This document shows positions 7,490 to 15,767 of a DNA stretch of 27,395 nt, piece after piece. Positions within the stretch are counted from its first letter, which is position 1, and each line of letters begins with the position of its first letter. The notes below the pieces were generated by a model. It saw only the letters and a program-made list of their open reading frames with translations. It did not search any database and was not told the origin of the DNA. Made by a program: the position numbers and the translations under genes. This stretch comes from Planctomycetota bacterium (lineage in GTDB: Bacteria; Planctomycetota; Planctomycetia; Pirellulales; Thermoguttaceae): assembly GCA_018897395.1 (NCBI GenBank), contig JAHIKV010000202.1, positions 1 to 27,395 of the forward strand, given 5' to 3'.

Positions 7490-8542
7490 CTACATCGGCG
7501 GTTGACGCCGTTCGAGTTTCGCCCGGTCCACCTCGACGCCCAAGCCGGGCGACTCGGGCACGGATATCATGCCTTCGACGATTTCCAGGGAATCGGCCAG
7601 CACGGTGTCGCGGAGTTGGCGGGGGGCGATTTCATTGCCGGTCGAGAAGGCGGGCGTGGCGGCGGCCAAATGGAGCATGGCGGCCGTGGCGATCCCCAGC
7701 GAGGCCCGGCACCCGAGCACGGGCACCATGCCGGCCGCGGCGGCCACCGCCGCGCACGCCCTGGCCGGCACGATCCCGCCAACCTGCTCCAGGTCGATCG
7801 CCACGAAGGGGGCCGCGCCGCAGCGGGCGGCGCAAAACACGTCGTCCGGCCCGCATATCGCCCGCCACAGGGCCAAGGGTACGCTCGTCTGCCGACCCAG
7901 CACGGCCGCCGGATGGATTTCTTTCGTCTTGATCGGATCGAGGAAGAATTGCAGCCCTTCGTGCTCCAGTCCGGCGCAAAGGTCGCGGGCGGTCTCGGCG
8001 TCGAACAGCCCTTGACCGTCCAGCCTGAGCGTGATCCGCTCTCCCAGCAGCTCGCGGATGGCCTTGATGTTTTGGAGGTCATCATCCGGTCGGCCGTCGG
8101 CGACGACGGTTAGGGTGTGAAAGCCTTGTTCGGCCAGTTCCCGCGATACATTGGCCACCGTTTTGGAGTTGCATCCGGCCAGCCGCACGGAGACGGGGAT
8201 CCGCCGCCGATAGTATCCGCCCAACAGGTTGCACAACGGCTGGCGCAACACGTGTCCCAGCAGGTCCCAGACGGCCATCTCCACCGCCGCGCGGACCGGC
8301 GGCGGCCAGAGCGCGTCCAGCGTGTGCAACTCCTCGATGTCGTAAACGCTCCGGCCGGCCAACACGGCCAGCAGCGACTCGCGCCGGGCGACAAGCTCTC
8401 CGGGCCGCCACACAAATCCCGATTCACCCCAGCCTTCCAGGCCCGAGGCGGTCGTTACCCGCACCAACAGGCAGCGCGGCTCGTCCGGTTCGCCGCTCCG
8501 ATCCGAGGAAATCAAGAAGAACTCCAGGTCGTGGATTTTCAT
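7490..8542 (-). CDS. enolase-superfamily (mandelate racemase/MLE-like) protein, probably catalytically altered
   Basis: This encodes 350 residues with full-length enolase-superfamily architecture: an N-terminal capping domain (about 1-115, ending in AVEMAVWDLLGHVLRQPLCNLLGG) and a TIM-barrel domain (about 116-330). The fold signatures are clear, but the usual catalytic residues are not. The KxK motif after strand 2 is replaced by TLTVVADG (143-150). The first metal ligand, Asp175 in LRLDGQG, is kept. The second ligand is Asp202 (FLDP) in place of Glu. The third carboxylate is absent (VPLALWRAI, 222-229), and the second acid/base Lys or its equivalent is not found in AIDLEQVGGI. It may therefore be a non-catalytic or differently working member. 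The start is ATG 8542, the only good one. The reaction is not predicted. Confidence 0.85.
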   Translation of the reverse strand: MKIHDLEFFLISSDRSGEPDEPRCLLVRVTTASGLEGWGESGFVWRPGELVARRESLLAVLAGRSVYDIEELHTLDALWPPPVRAAVEMAVWDLLGHVLRQPLCNLLGGYYRRRIPVSVRLAGCNSKTVANVSRELAEQGFHTLTVVADGRPDDDLQNIKAIRELLGERITLRLDGQGLFDAETARDLCAGLEHEGLQFFLDPIKTKEIHPAAVLGRQTSVPLALWRAICGPDDVFCAARCGAAPFVAIDLEQVGGIVPARACAAVAAAAGMVPVLGCRASLGIATAAMLHLAAATPAFSTGNEIAPRQLRDTVLADSLEIVEGMISVPESPGLGVEVDRAKLERRQPPM

Positions 8543-8573
8543 TGGAAATCCTCCCTACCAGCCAGTTGAAAAG

Positions 8574-8654
<81 letters not shown>

Positions 8655-8693
8655 AAACTTCTGAAATCCGACTTTTTCAACAAACCCCTACAC

Positions 8694-9608
8694 CTACACC
8701 TTCGGCAATGCGAACCGCAATTGTTCCCGGCAGACCGTCCGCGTCTCGACCGATGCCCCGAAGCGTTCCCGCATCATCCGCACGCACTCTTCCACGATCG
8801 ACTCGGGCGCGCTGGCGCCGGCCGTCACGAGCACCGTCTCTTCGCCCGAAAACCACCCCAGATCGATGTCGGCCGGGCCGTCGATCAAATGGCTCGATAC
8901 GCCGCAAGATCGGGCCAGCTCCGCCAATCGCCGGCTGTTCGAGCTGTTCCGGCTGCCGACGACCAACACCACGTCGGACTCGGCGGCCAGCAGCCGGACG
9001 GCCTCCTGCCGGTTCTGCGTAGCGTAGCATATATCGTCGCGCGGCGGACCAACGGCCGCCGGAAACCGCCGTCGCAAGTACCCGATGATCCGCGCCGCGT
9101 CGTCCACCGACAACGTGGTTTGGGTGATATAGGCAACCTTTGACGGATCGGGGACATCGACCCGGTCGATGTCGGCCGCCTGCTCGATCAAGCGGATCGA
9201 ATCGGATGCCTCGCCCATCGTCCCCGCCACCTCGTCGTGACCGGCGTGGCCGATCAGCAGGATCGTGTAGCCCTCTTGGGCGAACCGGAGCGCCTCTCGA
9301 TGGACCTTGGTGACCAGCGGGCAGGTGGCGTCGATGGTTTTCAGCCGCCGCCGCTGGGCCTGTTGCCTGATGTTCGGCGGCACGCCGTGGGCCGAATAGA
9401 GCAGGAAGGCCCCCTCGGGCGCTTCGGACAGATCGTCGACGAACACGACCCCCTTCCGCCTGAAAGAATCGACCACCCATTTGTTGTGGACGATCTCGTG
9501 ATATACGTACAGCGGCGCGCCGTGGGCCGCAAGCGCCGAGGCCAGGGCCTCGATGGCCATGTTCACGCCCGCGCAAAAACCGCGTGGTTCCGCTAGAATG
9601 ATCCGCAT
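8694..9608 (-). CDS. ispH: 4-hydroxy-3-methylbut-2-enyl diphosphate reductase IspH
   Basis: This encodes 304 residues. IspH is the last enzyme of the non-mevalonate (MEP) pathway: it reduces HMBPP to IPP and DMAPP with an iron-sulfur cluster, in the cytoplasm. The three cluster cysteines are present: Cys12 in GFCAGV, Cys96 in ATCPLV and Cys194 in ICYATQNR. So are the substrate-contacting His41 (YHEIVHN), His74 (SAHG) and the GHDEV segment near 123-127, and the TQTTLSVDD and GSRNSSNS motifs. Length and order are normal, so the gene is judged functional. It points away from hpnCDE, and the divergent region between them (9609-9771) holds a tandem repeat. Supply of IPP/DMAPP fits the squalene genes next door. 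Confidence 0.97.
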   Translation of the reverse strand: MRIILAEPRGFCAGVNMAIEALASALAAHGAPLYVYHEIVHNKWVVDSFRRKGVVFVDDLSEAPEGAFLLYSAHGVPPNIRQQAQRRRLKTIDATCPLVTKVHREALRFAQEGYTILLIGHAGHDEVAGTMGEASDSIRLIEQAADIDRVDVPDPSKVAYITQTTLSVDDAARIIGYLRRRFPAAVGPPRDDICYATQNRQEAVRLLAAESDVVLVVGSRNSSNSRRLAELARSCGVSSHLIDGPADIDLGWFSGEETVLVTAGASAPESIVEECVRMMRERFGASVETRTVCREQLRFALPKV

Positions 9609-9660
9609 GGTTCCCTCGCTCGACGGAACACATCATAATGGGGGAAGGGGCCGGGGACAA

Positions 9661-9730
9661 GGGATTAGGGATTGGGGATTGGGGATTGGGGATTGGGGAT
9701 TGAGGGTTGGAGATTGGAGATTGGGGATTG
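9661..9730. repeat. tandem ggggatt array between ispH and hpnC
   Basis: About nine imperfect units of the type gggattg run in a row with a period of 7-8 bases. They sit in the divergent promoter region of ispH and hpnC, where transcription signals would be expected. The following 9741-9762 (accgcttgcggtttcgcaag) is a small palindromic repeat seen again near 21760-21800. Confidence 0.88.
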
Positions 9731-9771
9731 AACTCCACAACCGCTTGCGGTTTCGCAAGCCGACGCAAAAA

Positions 9772-10701
9772 ATGTTCGCCGACGATCTTAAACAATATGG
9801 ACCCCGAGCGGCGCAATCGCTGCCGCCCTCGCTCCGCCAAAGCCGGCGATATTGCCGTCGGCTGGCGCGGCGGCACTACGAGAACTTCACGGCGGTCAGC
9901 CGGCTGTTGCCGCGCCGGTTGCGGCAGCACTTCTCGAACGTCTACGCCTACTGCCGCTGGGCCGACGATCTGGCCGACGAGACCGGCGACCCCAAGCAAT
10001 CGTTGGCGCTGTTGGCTTGGTGGGAGAAGCAGCTCCGCGAGTGCTACAACGGACGTGCCGCGCACCCCGTCTTCATTGCCCTGGCGGAGACCATTCGCCG
10101 GTTCGACGTCCCGCTCGATCCGCTGGTCGACTTGTTGGTGGCCTTTCGGCAGGACCAGCAAATCAACCGCTACGAAACGATCGAGCAGTTGCTGGAATAC
10201 TGCCGCTGGTCGGCCAATCCGGTGGGGCGTTTGGTCCTCTATCTCGGCGAGTGTCACACGCCCGACCGGGTGCGTCTGGCCGACTCGATCTGCACGGGCC
10301 TGCAACTGGCCAACTTCTGCCAGGACGTGGCGGTCGATTGGGATCGGGGGCGGGTATATCTGCCGCAGGCGGCCTGCCGGCGGTTCGGCTACGACGAAGC
10401 CATGTTCGCCCGGAGTGAGTGCAACGACGCCTTCCGCCAATTGCTGGCCGTACACGTCGATCAGGCCGAGGGTTTTCTGCGGGCCGGATTGCCGCTGGCG
10501 GCCAAGATGCCCGCCGGGCTGCGGCTGCCGGTCTCCCTGTTCGCCGCCGGAGGATTGGCCATATTGGAGGCGATCCGTCGGCGGCACTACGACGTCTGGT
10601 CGCATCGGCCGACGATCTCCAGGTCCGAGAAGCTGCGATTGGTGGTGCGCTGTTGGTGGAAATCGCATTTCGGCGGTTCAGCGACAAAAGAAAAAGTTTA
10701 G
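9772..10701 (+). CDS. hpnC: squalene-synthase-like HpnC (hydroxysqualene synthase)
   Basis: This encodes 309 residues from the ATG at 9772. The open frame extends further upstream, but only through repeat DNA, so this start is preferred; no clear Shine-Dalgarno site is visible. HpnC converts presqualene diphosphate to hydroxysqualene in the three-enzyme bacterial squalene route. Two prenyl-synthase motifs are intact: YAYCRWADDLADE (58-70) and NFCQDVAVDWDRGRVYLP (181-198), whose acidic residues bind magnesium diphosphate. Length is normal for the family. The C-terminal residues SATKEKV run to a TAG at 10699-10701 that lies inside the first of two tttagccccggcg repeats, so the repeat supplies the stop. 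It is the first gene of hpnC-hpnD-hpnE. Confidence 0.93.
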   Translation: MFADDLKQYGPRAAQSLPPSLRQSRRYCRRLARRHYENFTAVSRLLPRRLRQHFSNVYAYCRWADDLADETGDPKQSLALLAWWEKQLRECYNGRAAHPVFIALAETIRRFDVPLDPLVDLLVAFRQDQQINRYETIEQLLEYCRWSANPVGRLVLYLGECHTPDRVRLADSICTGLQLANFCQDVAVDWDRGRVYLPQAACRRFGYDEAMFARSECNDAFRQLLAVHVDQAEGFLRAGLPLAAKMPAGLRLPVSLFAAGGLAILEAIRRRHYDVWSHRPTISRSEKLRLVVRCWWKSHFGGSATKEKV

Positions 10702-10759
10702 CCCCGGCGCCCACGCCGGGAATTGCACGAAATCGTTTAGCCCCGGCGTCCACGCCGGG
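10696..10759. repeat. two direct copies of a 25-bp palindromic repeat between hpnC and hpnD
   Basis: The copies are at 10696-10720 and 10735-10759 and differ at one base. Each has a small stem formed by ccccggcg and cgccggg. The first gives hpnC its stop codon; the second ends six bases before the hpnD start, where the ribosome site should be. Confidence 0.9.
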
Positions 10760-10765
10760 AAAATC

Positions 10766-11727
<962 letters not shown>

Positions 11728-11731
<4 letters not shown>

Positions 11732-13215
11732 ACCCGAACATTCTCGACTGGCGCGGATCGTCGGCGCCCACCGTGGCCGTAGTCGGCGGGGGACTGGCGG
11801 GAATGGCCGCCGCACTGGCCGCCGCGGAACGGGGATTTCAAGTCGAGCTGTTCGAGCGGGCAAAAACGCTCGGCGGACGCGCCGGATCGTTCGTCGATCC
11901 GAAAATCGACGAGCCGGTCGATTACTGCCAACACGTGGCGATGGGCTGCTGCTCCGCGCTGCTGGACTTCTGCCGCCGGGCGGGCATCGACGACTGCTTC
12001 CAGCGGACCCGCACGCTGCACTTCATCGGGCCGGACGGCGACCGACGCGACTTTACTCCGTGCCGCTGGTTGCCCACTCCGCTGTACCTGCTGCCGGGGT
12101 TGCTGAGGCTAAAGTATCTCTCGCTCGGCGAGCGGTGGAACATCGTCCGCGCGTTGAGAAAACTCTGTGTAGGGTGGGTCAAGCGAAGCGCAGCCCCACC
12201 AAAAGTGGGAAAAACGTGGTGGGGCTGCGCTTCGCTTGACCCACCCTACTTTCCAAAAGCCCCCGGCTATTATGGCGAAGAAGAGACCGTAGGCCATTGG
12301 CTCCGCCGTCACGGGCAATCGCAACGGGCGATCGATCGGTTCTGGTCGGTGGTGCTGGTCGGCGCGTTGGCCGAGACGGTCGAACACGCCTCGCTGGCCG
12401 CCGCAAGGAAGGTGTTCCGCGACGGGTTTCTCGCCTCGCGCGATGCGAGCGACCTGCTGCTGCCGCGACTGCCGTTGGGCGAAATCTTCAACGATCGGCT
12501 GGGCGAGCGGCTGGCAAATCGCGGCGTCAAAGTGCATCTGAACACACCGGTGCGGCGGATCGAAGGCGACCGGCAACTCGCCGGCGCGGTCGTTCCGGCC
12601 GACGGCGAGCGTAGGAAGTTTGACTACTTCGTCGCCGCCGTGCCTTGGCACAACGTGCGGCCGCTGTTGGCCGACGAACTGCTCTCTGCGATCCCAACGC
12701 TGGAGAACGTCGAAAAAATAGGTCCGGCGGCGATCACGGCGGTCCATCTCTGGTTCGACCGACCGGTAGTTCCGCTGCCGCACGCCGTTCTGGTCGGCCG
12801 GCTGAGCCAGTGGGTGTTTGCGGACGAGCAAACCGATTCAACCTCGGTTCAGCACTGCCAGGTGGTCATCAGCGCTTCGCACCGATTGGAACGGCGAAAT
12901 CGTGACGAACTATTGGACGATGTCCGCGGCGAGTTGCAGTCCGTATGGCCGGCGGTGGGTGGCGCCGAACTGCTGCACTCGCGGATAATCGCCCAACCGG
13001 CGGCGGTCTTTTCTTGTCTGCCCGGAGTCGACCGTTTTCGCCCCCAGCAAAAGACGCCGATCCGCAATCTTGCCCTGGCCGGCGATTGGACCGACACCGG
13101 CTGGCCGGCAACGATGGAAAGCGCCGTCCGCAGCGGCTATCGAGCAGTGAATGCGCTGGCTTGTAGGTCGCAAGTTCCGTACAACGGATACGCTGCCGCG
13201 GCCGGGCAGCCGTGA
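11728..13215 (+). CDS. hpnE: squalene-associated FAD-dependent desaturase HpnE, with in-frame palindrome insert
   Basis: This encodes 495 residues. HpnE reduces hydroxysqualene to squalene and is a FAD amine-oxidase-like protein. The dinucleotide-binding motif VVGGGLAGMAAA (18-29), the LFERAKTLGGRAGS segment (41-54) and the C-terminal NLALAGDWTDTGWPATMESAVRSG block, which closes the FAD site, are all present. Residues 148-174 are foreign: they are the exact translation of a hairpin element at 12169-12249 (27 codons, no stop). The insert lies between RALRKL and the VGHWLRRHGQS helix, a region variable in this family. The remainder is collinear with HpnE, so the protein could still fold. The start overlaps the hpnD stop. 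The squalene made may feed hopanoid or sterol synthesis, but no cyclase is in the window. Confidence 0.92.
12169..12249. repeat. palindromic element in frame inside hpnE
   Basis: Arms 12169-12201 and 12217-12249 (gtagggtgggtcaagcgaag and inverse) pair perfectly over 33 bases around a 15-base loop. Total length is 81 bases, exactly 27 codons, beginning at a codon boundary. A short relative (agggtggctcgacccaccct) is at 13330-13349. Confidence 0.95.
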
Positions 13216-13625
13216 AGGCCGGCGTGAAACGAAGGAGTCCTCGACCGTGAAGACAACGTTGCGCTCGGACCAGCCCCATAACCAAAAATACTAAAACCAC
13301 CCCTTGACCGTCGAAAGCGTTTTAGGGATAGGGTGGCTCGACCCACCCTGCATTTGGCGGAAGTTCATCGTGGAAGAAAAAGCAGTTCCTCCGATGGATT
13401 ACAATGCACCGAGGCTCTCAACGCGTGGCTGGAAGGCAAGCTCCATAATGCCGTTAAGTTACAGGAATTGCATTTGGCCCCCCTTGGCACACATGAGCGT
13501 TTTGATACAATCACCTCATGGTGGTAATCGTCGGCTTTTGCGGGTCAAATGGGTGTTGTACAAGAGCTCGCCAATCTCAAGCCCAACCGGATTGCGAACG
13601 TAAAACAATAACAAAAAACAATTTA
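13216..13625. other. 410-base gap between hpnE and tRNA-Lys
   Basis: No gene is supported here. It holds a 20-base palindrome at 13330-13349 that resembles the outer ends of the hpnE element. Short open frames of 60-100 codons overlap one another and match nothing I recognise; one (13333-13527) starts inside the palindrome. The region is less G+C-rich near its right end (A-rich 13600-13622), which may include the tRNA promoter, but no clear -35/-10 pair is claimed. Confidence 0.5.
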
Positions 13626-13699
13626 GCCTCCTTAGCTCAATTGGTTAGAGCATCTGACTCTTAATCAGAGGGTTCCAGGTTCGAGTCCCGGAGGGGGCA
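13626..13699 (+). tRNA. tRNA-Lys (anticodon CTT)
   Basis: The acceptor stem pairs gcctcct with agggggc (one G-U). The D arm contains agctcaattggttagagc, the anticodon arm is tctga-ctcttaa-tcaga with anticodon CTT reading AAG, and the T arm is ccagg-ttcgagt-cccgg. The discriminator is A and CCA is not encoded. All four arms are complete, so the tRNA appears functional. Confidence 0.96.
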
Positions 13700-13803
13700 C
13701 ACGGTAAAGCCTTGCGTGACAACGAGTTGCGCAAGGCTTTTCTCGTCGCTATTGGTTCCATAAATAGCCTTACAAACCAGGCTGGCATTCGCTCTAGCTT
13801 ACC

Positions 13804-14370
13804 TTGGCCGTTCCTAATCGTCTTTCCGATGCTTTTTCCTACGCCGCGGCGTTGCACGCCGAGCAGCGGCGGAAAATCTCCGGCGAACCGTACCTGGCAC
13901 ACCTGATGGCCGTGGCCGCAATTGTGCTCGAGCACGGCGGAGATGAGGACGAGACCGTCGCCGCACTGCTGCACGACGCCGTCGAGGACCAGGGAGGCAA
14001 GCCGACCTTGGAGCAGATTCGCCGCCGCTTCGGCGAAAGGGTTGCCGAAATCGTCGATGGCTGCTCCGACGCGGACGAAACCCCGAAACCGCCGTGGCGC
14101 GGTCGGAAAGAGACGCACCTCGCCCGGCTCCGCGGCGCTTCGGCCTCGGTCCGGCTGGTCTCGGCGGCCGACAAGCTGCACAACGCCCGGTGCCTGTTGC
14201 GGGAGTATCGCCGCCGGGGCGACGAGGTCTGGGACCATTTTCACGGCGGCCGTGACGGCACGCTCTGGTATTACCGCGCGGTCGTCGACGCCCTGAAACA
14301 TACCGGTGCTTCCCCGCTTCTGGAAGAACTCGACCGCGCCGTCGCGGAAATCGAGCGGACTTCCCCTTGA
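13804..14370 (+). CDS. HD-domain phosphohydrolase (RelA/SpoT hydrolase-like)
   Basis: This encodes 188 residues. An in-frame stop at 13795-13797 leaves TTG at 13804 as the only plausible start, with no clear ribosome site. Metal-binding HD residues are visible: His18, His33, then the LLHDAVED motif (His57-Asp58, with Glu61-Asp62 as in SpoT-type hydrolases), and a later VRLVSAADKLHNARCLL segment whose Asp completes the site. The pattern matches small HD proteins related to the ppGpp hydrolase domain (MESH1/SpoT-like). No synthetase domain is present. Hydrolysis of ppGpp or another nucleotide is possible, but the substrate is not settled by sequence alone. It stands alone between tRNA-Lys and a strong terminator. 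Confidence 0.88.
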   Translation: MAVPNRLSDAFSYAAALHAEQRRKISGEPYLAHLMAVAAIVLEHGGDEDETVAALLHDAVEDQGGKPTLEQIRRRFGERVAEIVDGCSDADETPKPPWRGRKETHLARLRGASASVRLVSAADKLHNARCLLREYRRRGDEVWDHFHGGRDGTLWYYRAVVDALKHTGASPLLEELDRAVAEIERTSP

Positions 14371-14445
14371 AATTGTGCCACGGCCTGTGCTAGGTTCGGG
14401 ACCGTAGCGAGGGTATCCGCAGCGCCTGGTTTCCGGGTAGCAATA

Positions 14446-14487
14446 AAAGCCCGCCGTCGGAGTCAACTCCGGCGGCGGGCTTTTTTT
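14446..14487 (+). terminator. strong intrinsic terminator
   Basis: A 17-bp stem (14446-14462 with 14467-14483, one G-U pair, loop tcaa) is followed directly by a run of seven T (14481-14487). It closes the HD-gene transcript, or a short RNA starting near 14390, and separates host genes from the phage-derived cassette. Confidence 0.93.
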
Positions 14488-14532
14488 GTTGCGCCTCCTA
14501 CAAGATAACCTTAACGACGTGGCAATCGAAAA

Positions 14533-14937
14533 ATGATTGCGCCGAAAATCGTGGCCGATGTCCGGCGGCTGTTGGCCGAAGGGACGCACAGCCAGCGGAA
14601 GATTGCCCGGCTGACGGGCATCAGCCGCGGCACGGTCGTCGCGATCGCCTCGGGCAGACGTCCCAACTACGACAAATCCGGCAACGACGACCTGGAGGAA
14701 CCATCCGGTCCGCCCGAGCGATGTCCCGGCTGCGGCGGAATGGTGTACATGCCATGCCTACTGTGCCGGGCGCGAAAAGAGTCCGCCGAGAATCCCCGCG
14801 GTTCGGCGCGTGGCAGTGGCGGCGCCCCGGTGCGGGCCGGCCTCGAACTGCGGCCGGAGCATCACGCCCGATACCGACAAGTTTGCGATTGGCGGCGGCG
14901 GAACCACGGACAACCATTCAGAGGATCGACCAAATGA
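14533..14937 (+). CDS. small HTH and zinc-ribbon protein, start of phage-derived cassette
   Basis: This encodes 134 residues. Residues 5-41 form a helix-turn-helix of the resolvase/transposase type (VRRLLAEGTHSQRKIARLTG then ISRGTVVAIASG). Residues 64-78 hold CPGCGG and CLLC, a likely zinc ribbon. The C-terminal third is basic and low in motifs. This suggests DNA binding, for example a cassette regulator or a packaging-initiation factor, but no experiment-backed family is recognised. It is the first gene after the terminator, and its TGA overlaps the next ATG (14934-14937), so the run of phage-like genes begins here. Start ATG 14533 is the first in frame after the terminator. Confidence 0.72.
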   Translation: MIAPKIVADVRRLLAEGTHSQRKIARLTGISRGTVVAIASGRRPNYDKSGNDDLEEPSGPPERCPGCGGMVYMPCLLCRARKESAENPRGSARGSGGAPVRAGLELRPEHHARYRQVCDWRRRNHGQPFRGSTK

Positions 14938-15629
14938 AAGAACCGCTATTCGTTCCGTATTGCGACGCGCGTCGGAAAATCCGCGGCGGCGACCTGCTGC
15001 TGTTTCGGCCGCGGGGATTCGTCTGGCGGGCAATCGCCGTGGCGGGGCGATCCGAGTACACACATGCCGCGATGGCCGGCTGGTGGAGCCGCCGGCTGAT
15101 GTGCGTCGAGATGTGCATCCGCGGCGGCCGTGCCCTGCTGCTGTCGAACATCGTCCGCCGCTGGCCCGGCGCGATCGACGTGTATCGGGCTAACGCGAGT
15201 GGCACTGGCTTGGCCGGTGGCACGCGGCGGTCTGGGGGTGGCACTGGCTTGGCCCGTGGCACGCGGCGGTTTTCCCGCGCCGCGGCCGTCCGCGCCATGA
15301 TCGAAATCACCGGCCGACGGTACGGATGGTTCAACCTGTTTCGGGCCGCGTTGTTGCATCTGCCGTTGTTCCGCTTCCTCGTCGCCCCCGAGACGGACGA
15401 CGCGGCGGACTCCGCCGCGTGCCACCGGCTAAGCCAGTGCCACCCCCCGTTCTGCTCGCAGGCGGTGGCGATGGCCACTCGCGCCGGAGGCGTCGATCCC
15501 GTACCCAACCTGGCCGACCGGCTGACCGAACCGGCCGATCTCTCTCGAAGTTCCTTCTACGCCTACAGGTTTACCTTGACATGGGAGGAAGAGTCTTCGA
15601 CCCCCGATCCAGAGGAGGCAAAAAAATGA
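14934..15629 (+). CDS. permuted NlpC/P60-type (YiiX-like) cysteine hydrolase with repeat-derived inserts
   Basis: This encodes 231 residues. The order of the likely active-site parts is circularly permuted as in YiiX/YebB-like NlpC/P60 proteins: GGDLLLFRPRG (18-28), then His44 in EYTHAAM, and a late nucleophile Cys174 in FCSQAVAMA. Such enzymes cleave amide or ester bonds in peptidoglycan or lipids; in a phage setting a lysis or cell-entry role is plausible but unproven. Residues about 88-113 and 157-172 are translations of CACTGGCTT-type repeats (GTGLAGGTRR, GGTGLARGT and, inverted, SAACHRLSQCHP). The second insert ends right before the Cys174 loop, so activity may be affected. The ends overlap both neighbours by ATGA (14934 and 15626). 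Confidence 0.78.
   Translation: MKEPLFVPYCDARRKIRGGDLLLFRPRGFVWRAIAVAGRSEYTHAAMAGWWSRRLMCVEMCIRGGRALLLSNIVRRWPGAIDVYRANASGTGLAGGTRRSGGGTGLARGTRRFSRAAAVRAMIEITGRRYGWFNLFRAALLHLPLFRFLVAPETDDAADSAACHRLSQCHPPFCSQAVAMATRAGGVDPVPNLADRLTEPADLSRSSFYAYRFTLTWEEESSTPDPEEAKK
15199..15270 (+). repeat. two tandem copies of the CACTGGCTTRGCC repeat in coding sequence
   Basis: Copies start at about 15199 and 15237, each followed by gcacgcggcgg. They read as ASGTGLAGGTRR and GGTGLARGTRR in the NlpC-like gene. Both keep the frame. Confidence 0.88.
15413..15447 (-). repeat. inverted copy of the CACTGGCTTAGCC repeat in the same gene
   Basis: This is the complement of the 15237 copy, including its gcggcgg edge, so the two bracket about 140 bases of native coding sequence as an inverted pair. 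It reads as SAACHRLSQCHP. Confidence 0.85.
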
Positions 15630-15733
15630 ATCGCCATCTTTGTGAAGCGGGCGATATGGCGTTCCGCTGTCTGTTTCTGGCCTCGCTGTTCATCGGCCTT
15701 TGGATGGCTTGCCGGATGATCTGGGGATACTAG
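15626..15733 (+). CDS. 35-residue single-span membrane peptide
   Basis: This is a very short gene supported by a good ribosome site (gaggagg, 15612-15618) and a 4-base overlap with the upstream stop. After a polar 10-residue start, residues about 11-33 are hydrophobic with three Cys in all, and the C-terminus is short (MIWGY). Position after a cell-wall-type hydrolase and before a secreted protease, in a phage-derived cassette, invites comparison with small holin or pinholin proteins; that is inference from size and place only. It has no recognised family. Confidence 0.6.
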   Translation: MNRHLCEAGDMAFRCLFLASLFIGLWMACRMIWGY

Positions 15734-15767
15734 CACTGAAAACAACCTTTTTACAGGAGAAAAACCA

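Noticed and set aside
9661..9730. CRISPR-like array
   Set aside because: The units are 7-8 bases with no spacers between them; this is a simple tandem repeat.
8677..10668. A 663-codon open frame on the minus strand
   Set aside because: It lies antisense to hpnC and in another frame of ispH, crosses the tandem repeat, and its translation matches no family. It is a G+C-rich shadow frame.
13304..13603. Short open frames between hpnE and tRNA-Lys
   Set aside because: They overlap each other, begin near or in a repeat, lack ribosome sites and resemble nothing known.
13626..14533. tRNA-Lys as the prophage attachment site
   Set aside because: No second copy of the tRNA 3' end and no integrase gene are seen, and an HD gene with a terminator separates it from the cassette. 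It could still be true if the far end is outside the window.
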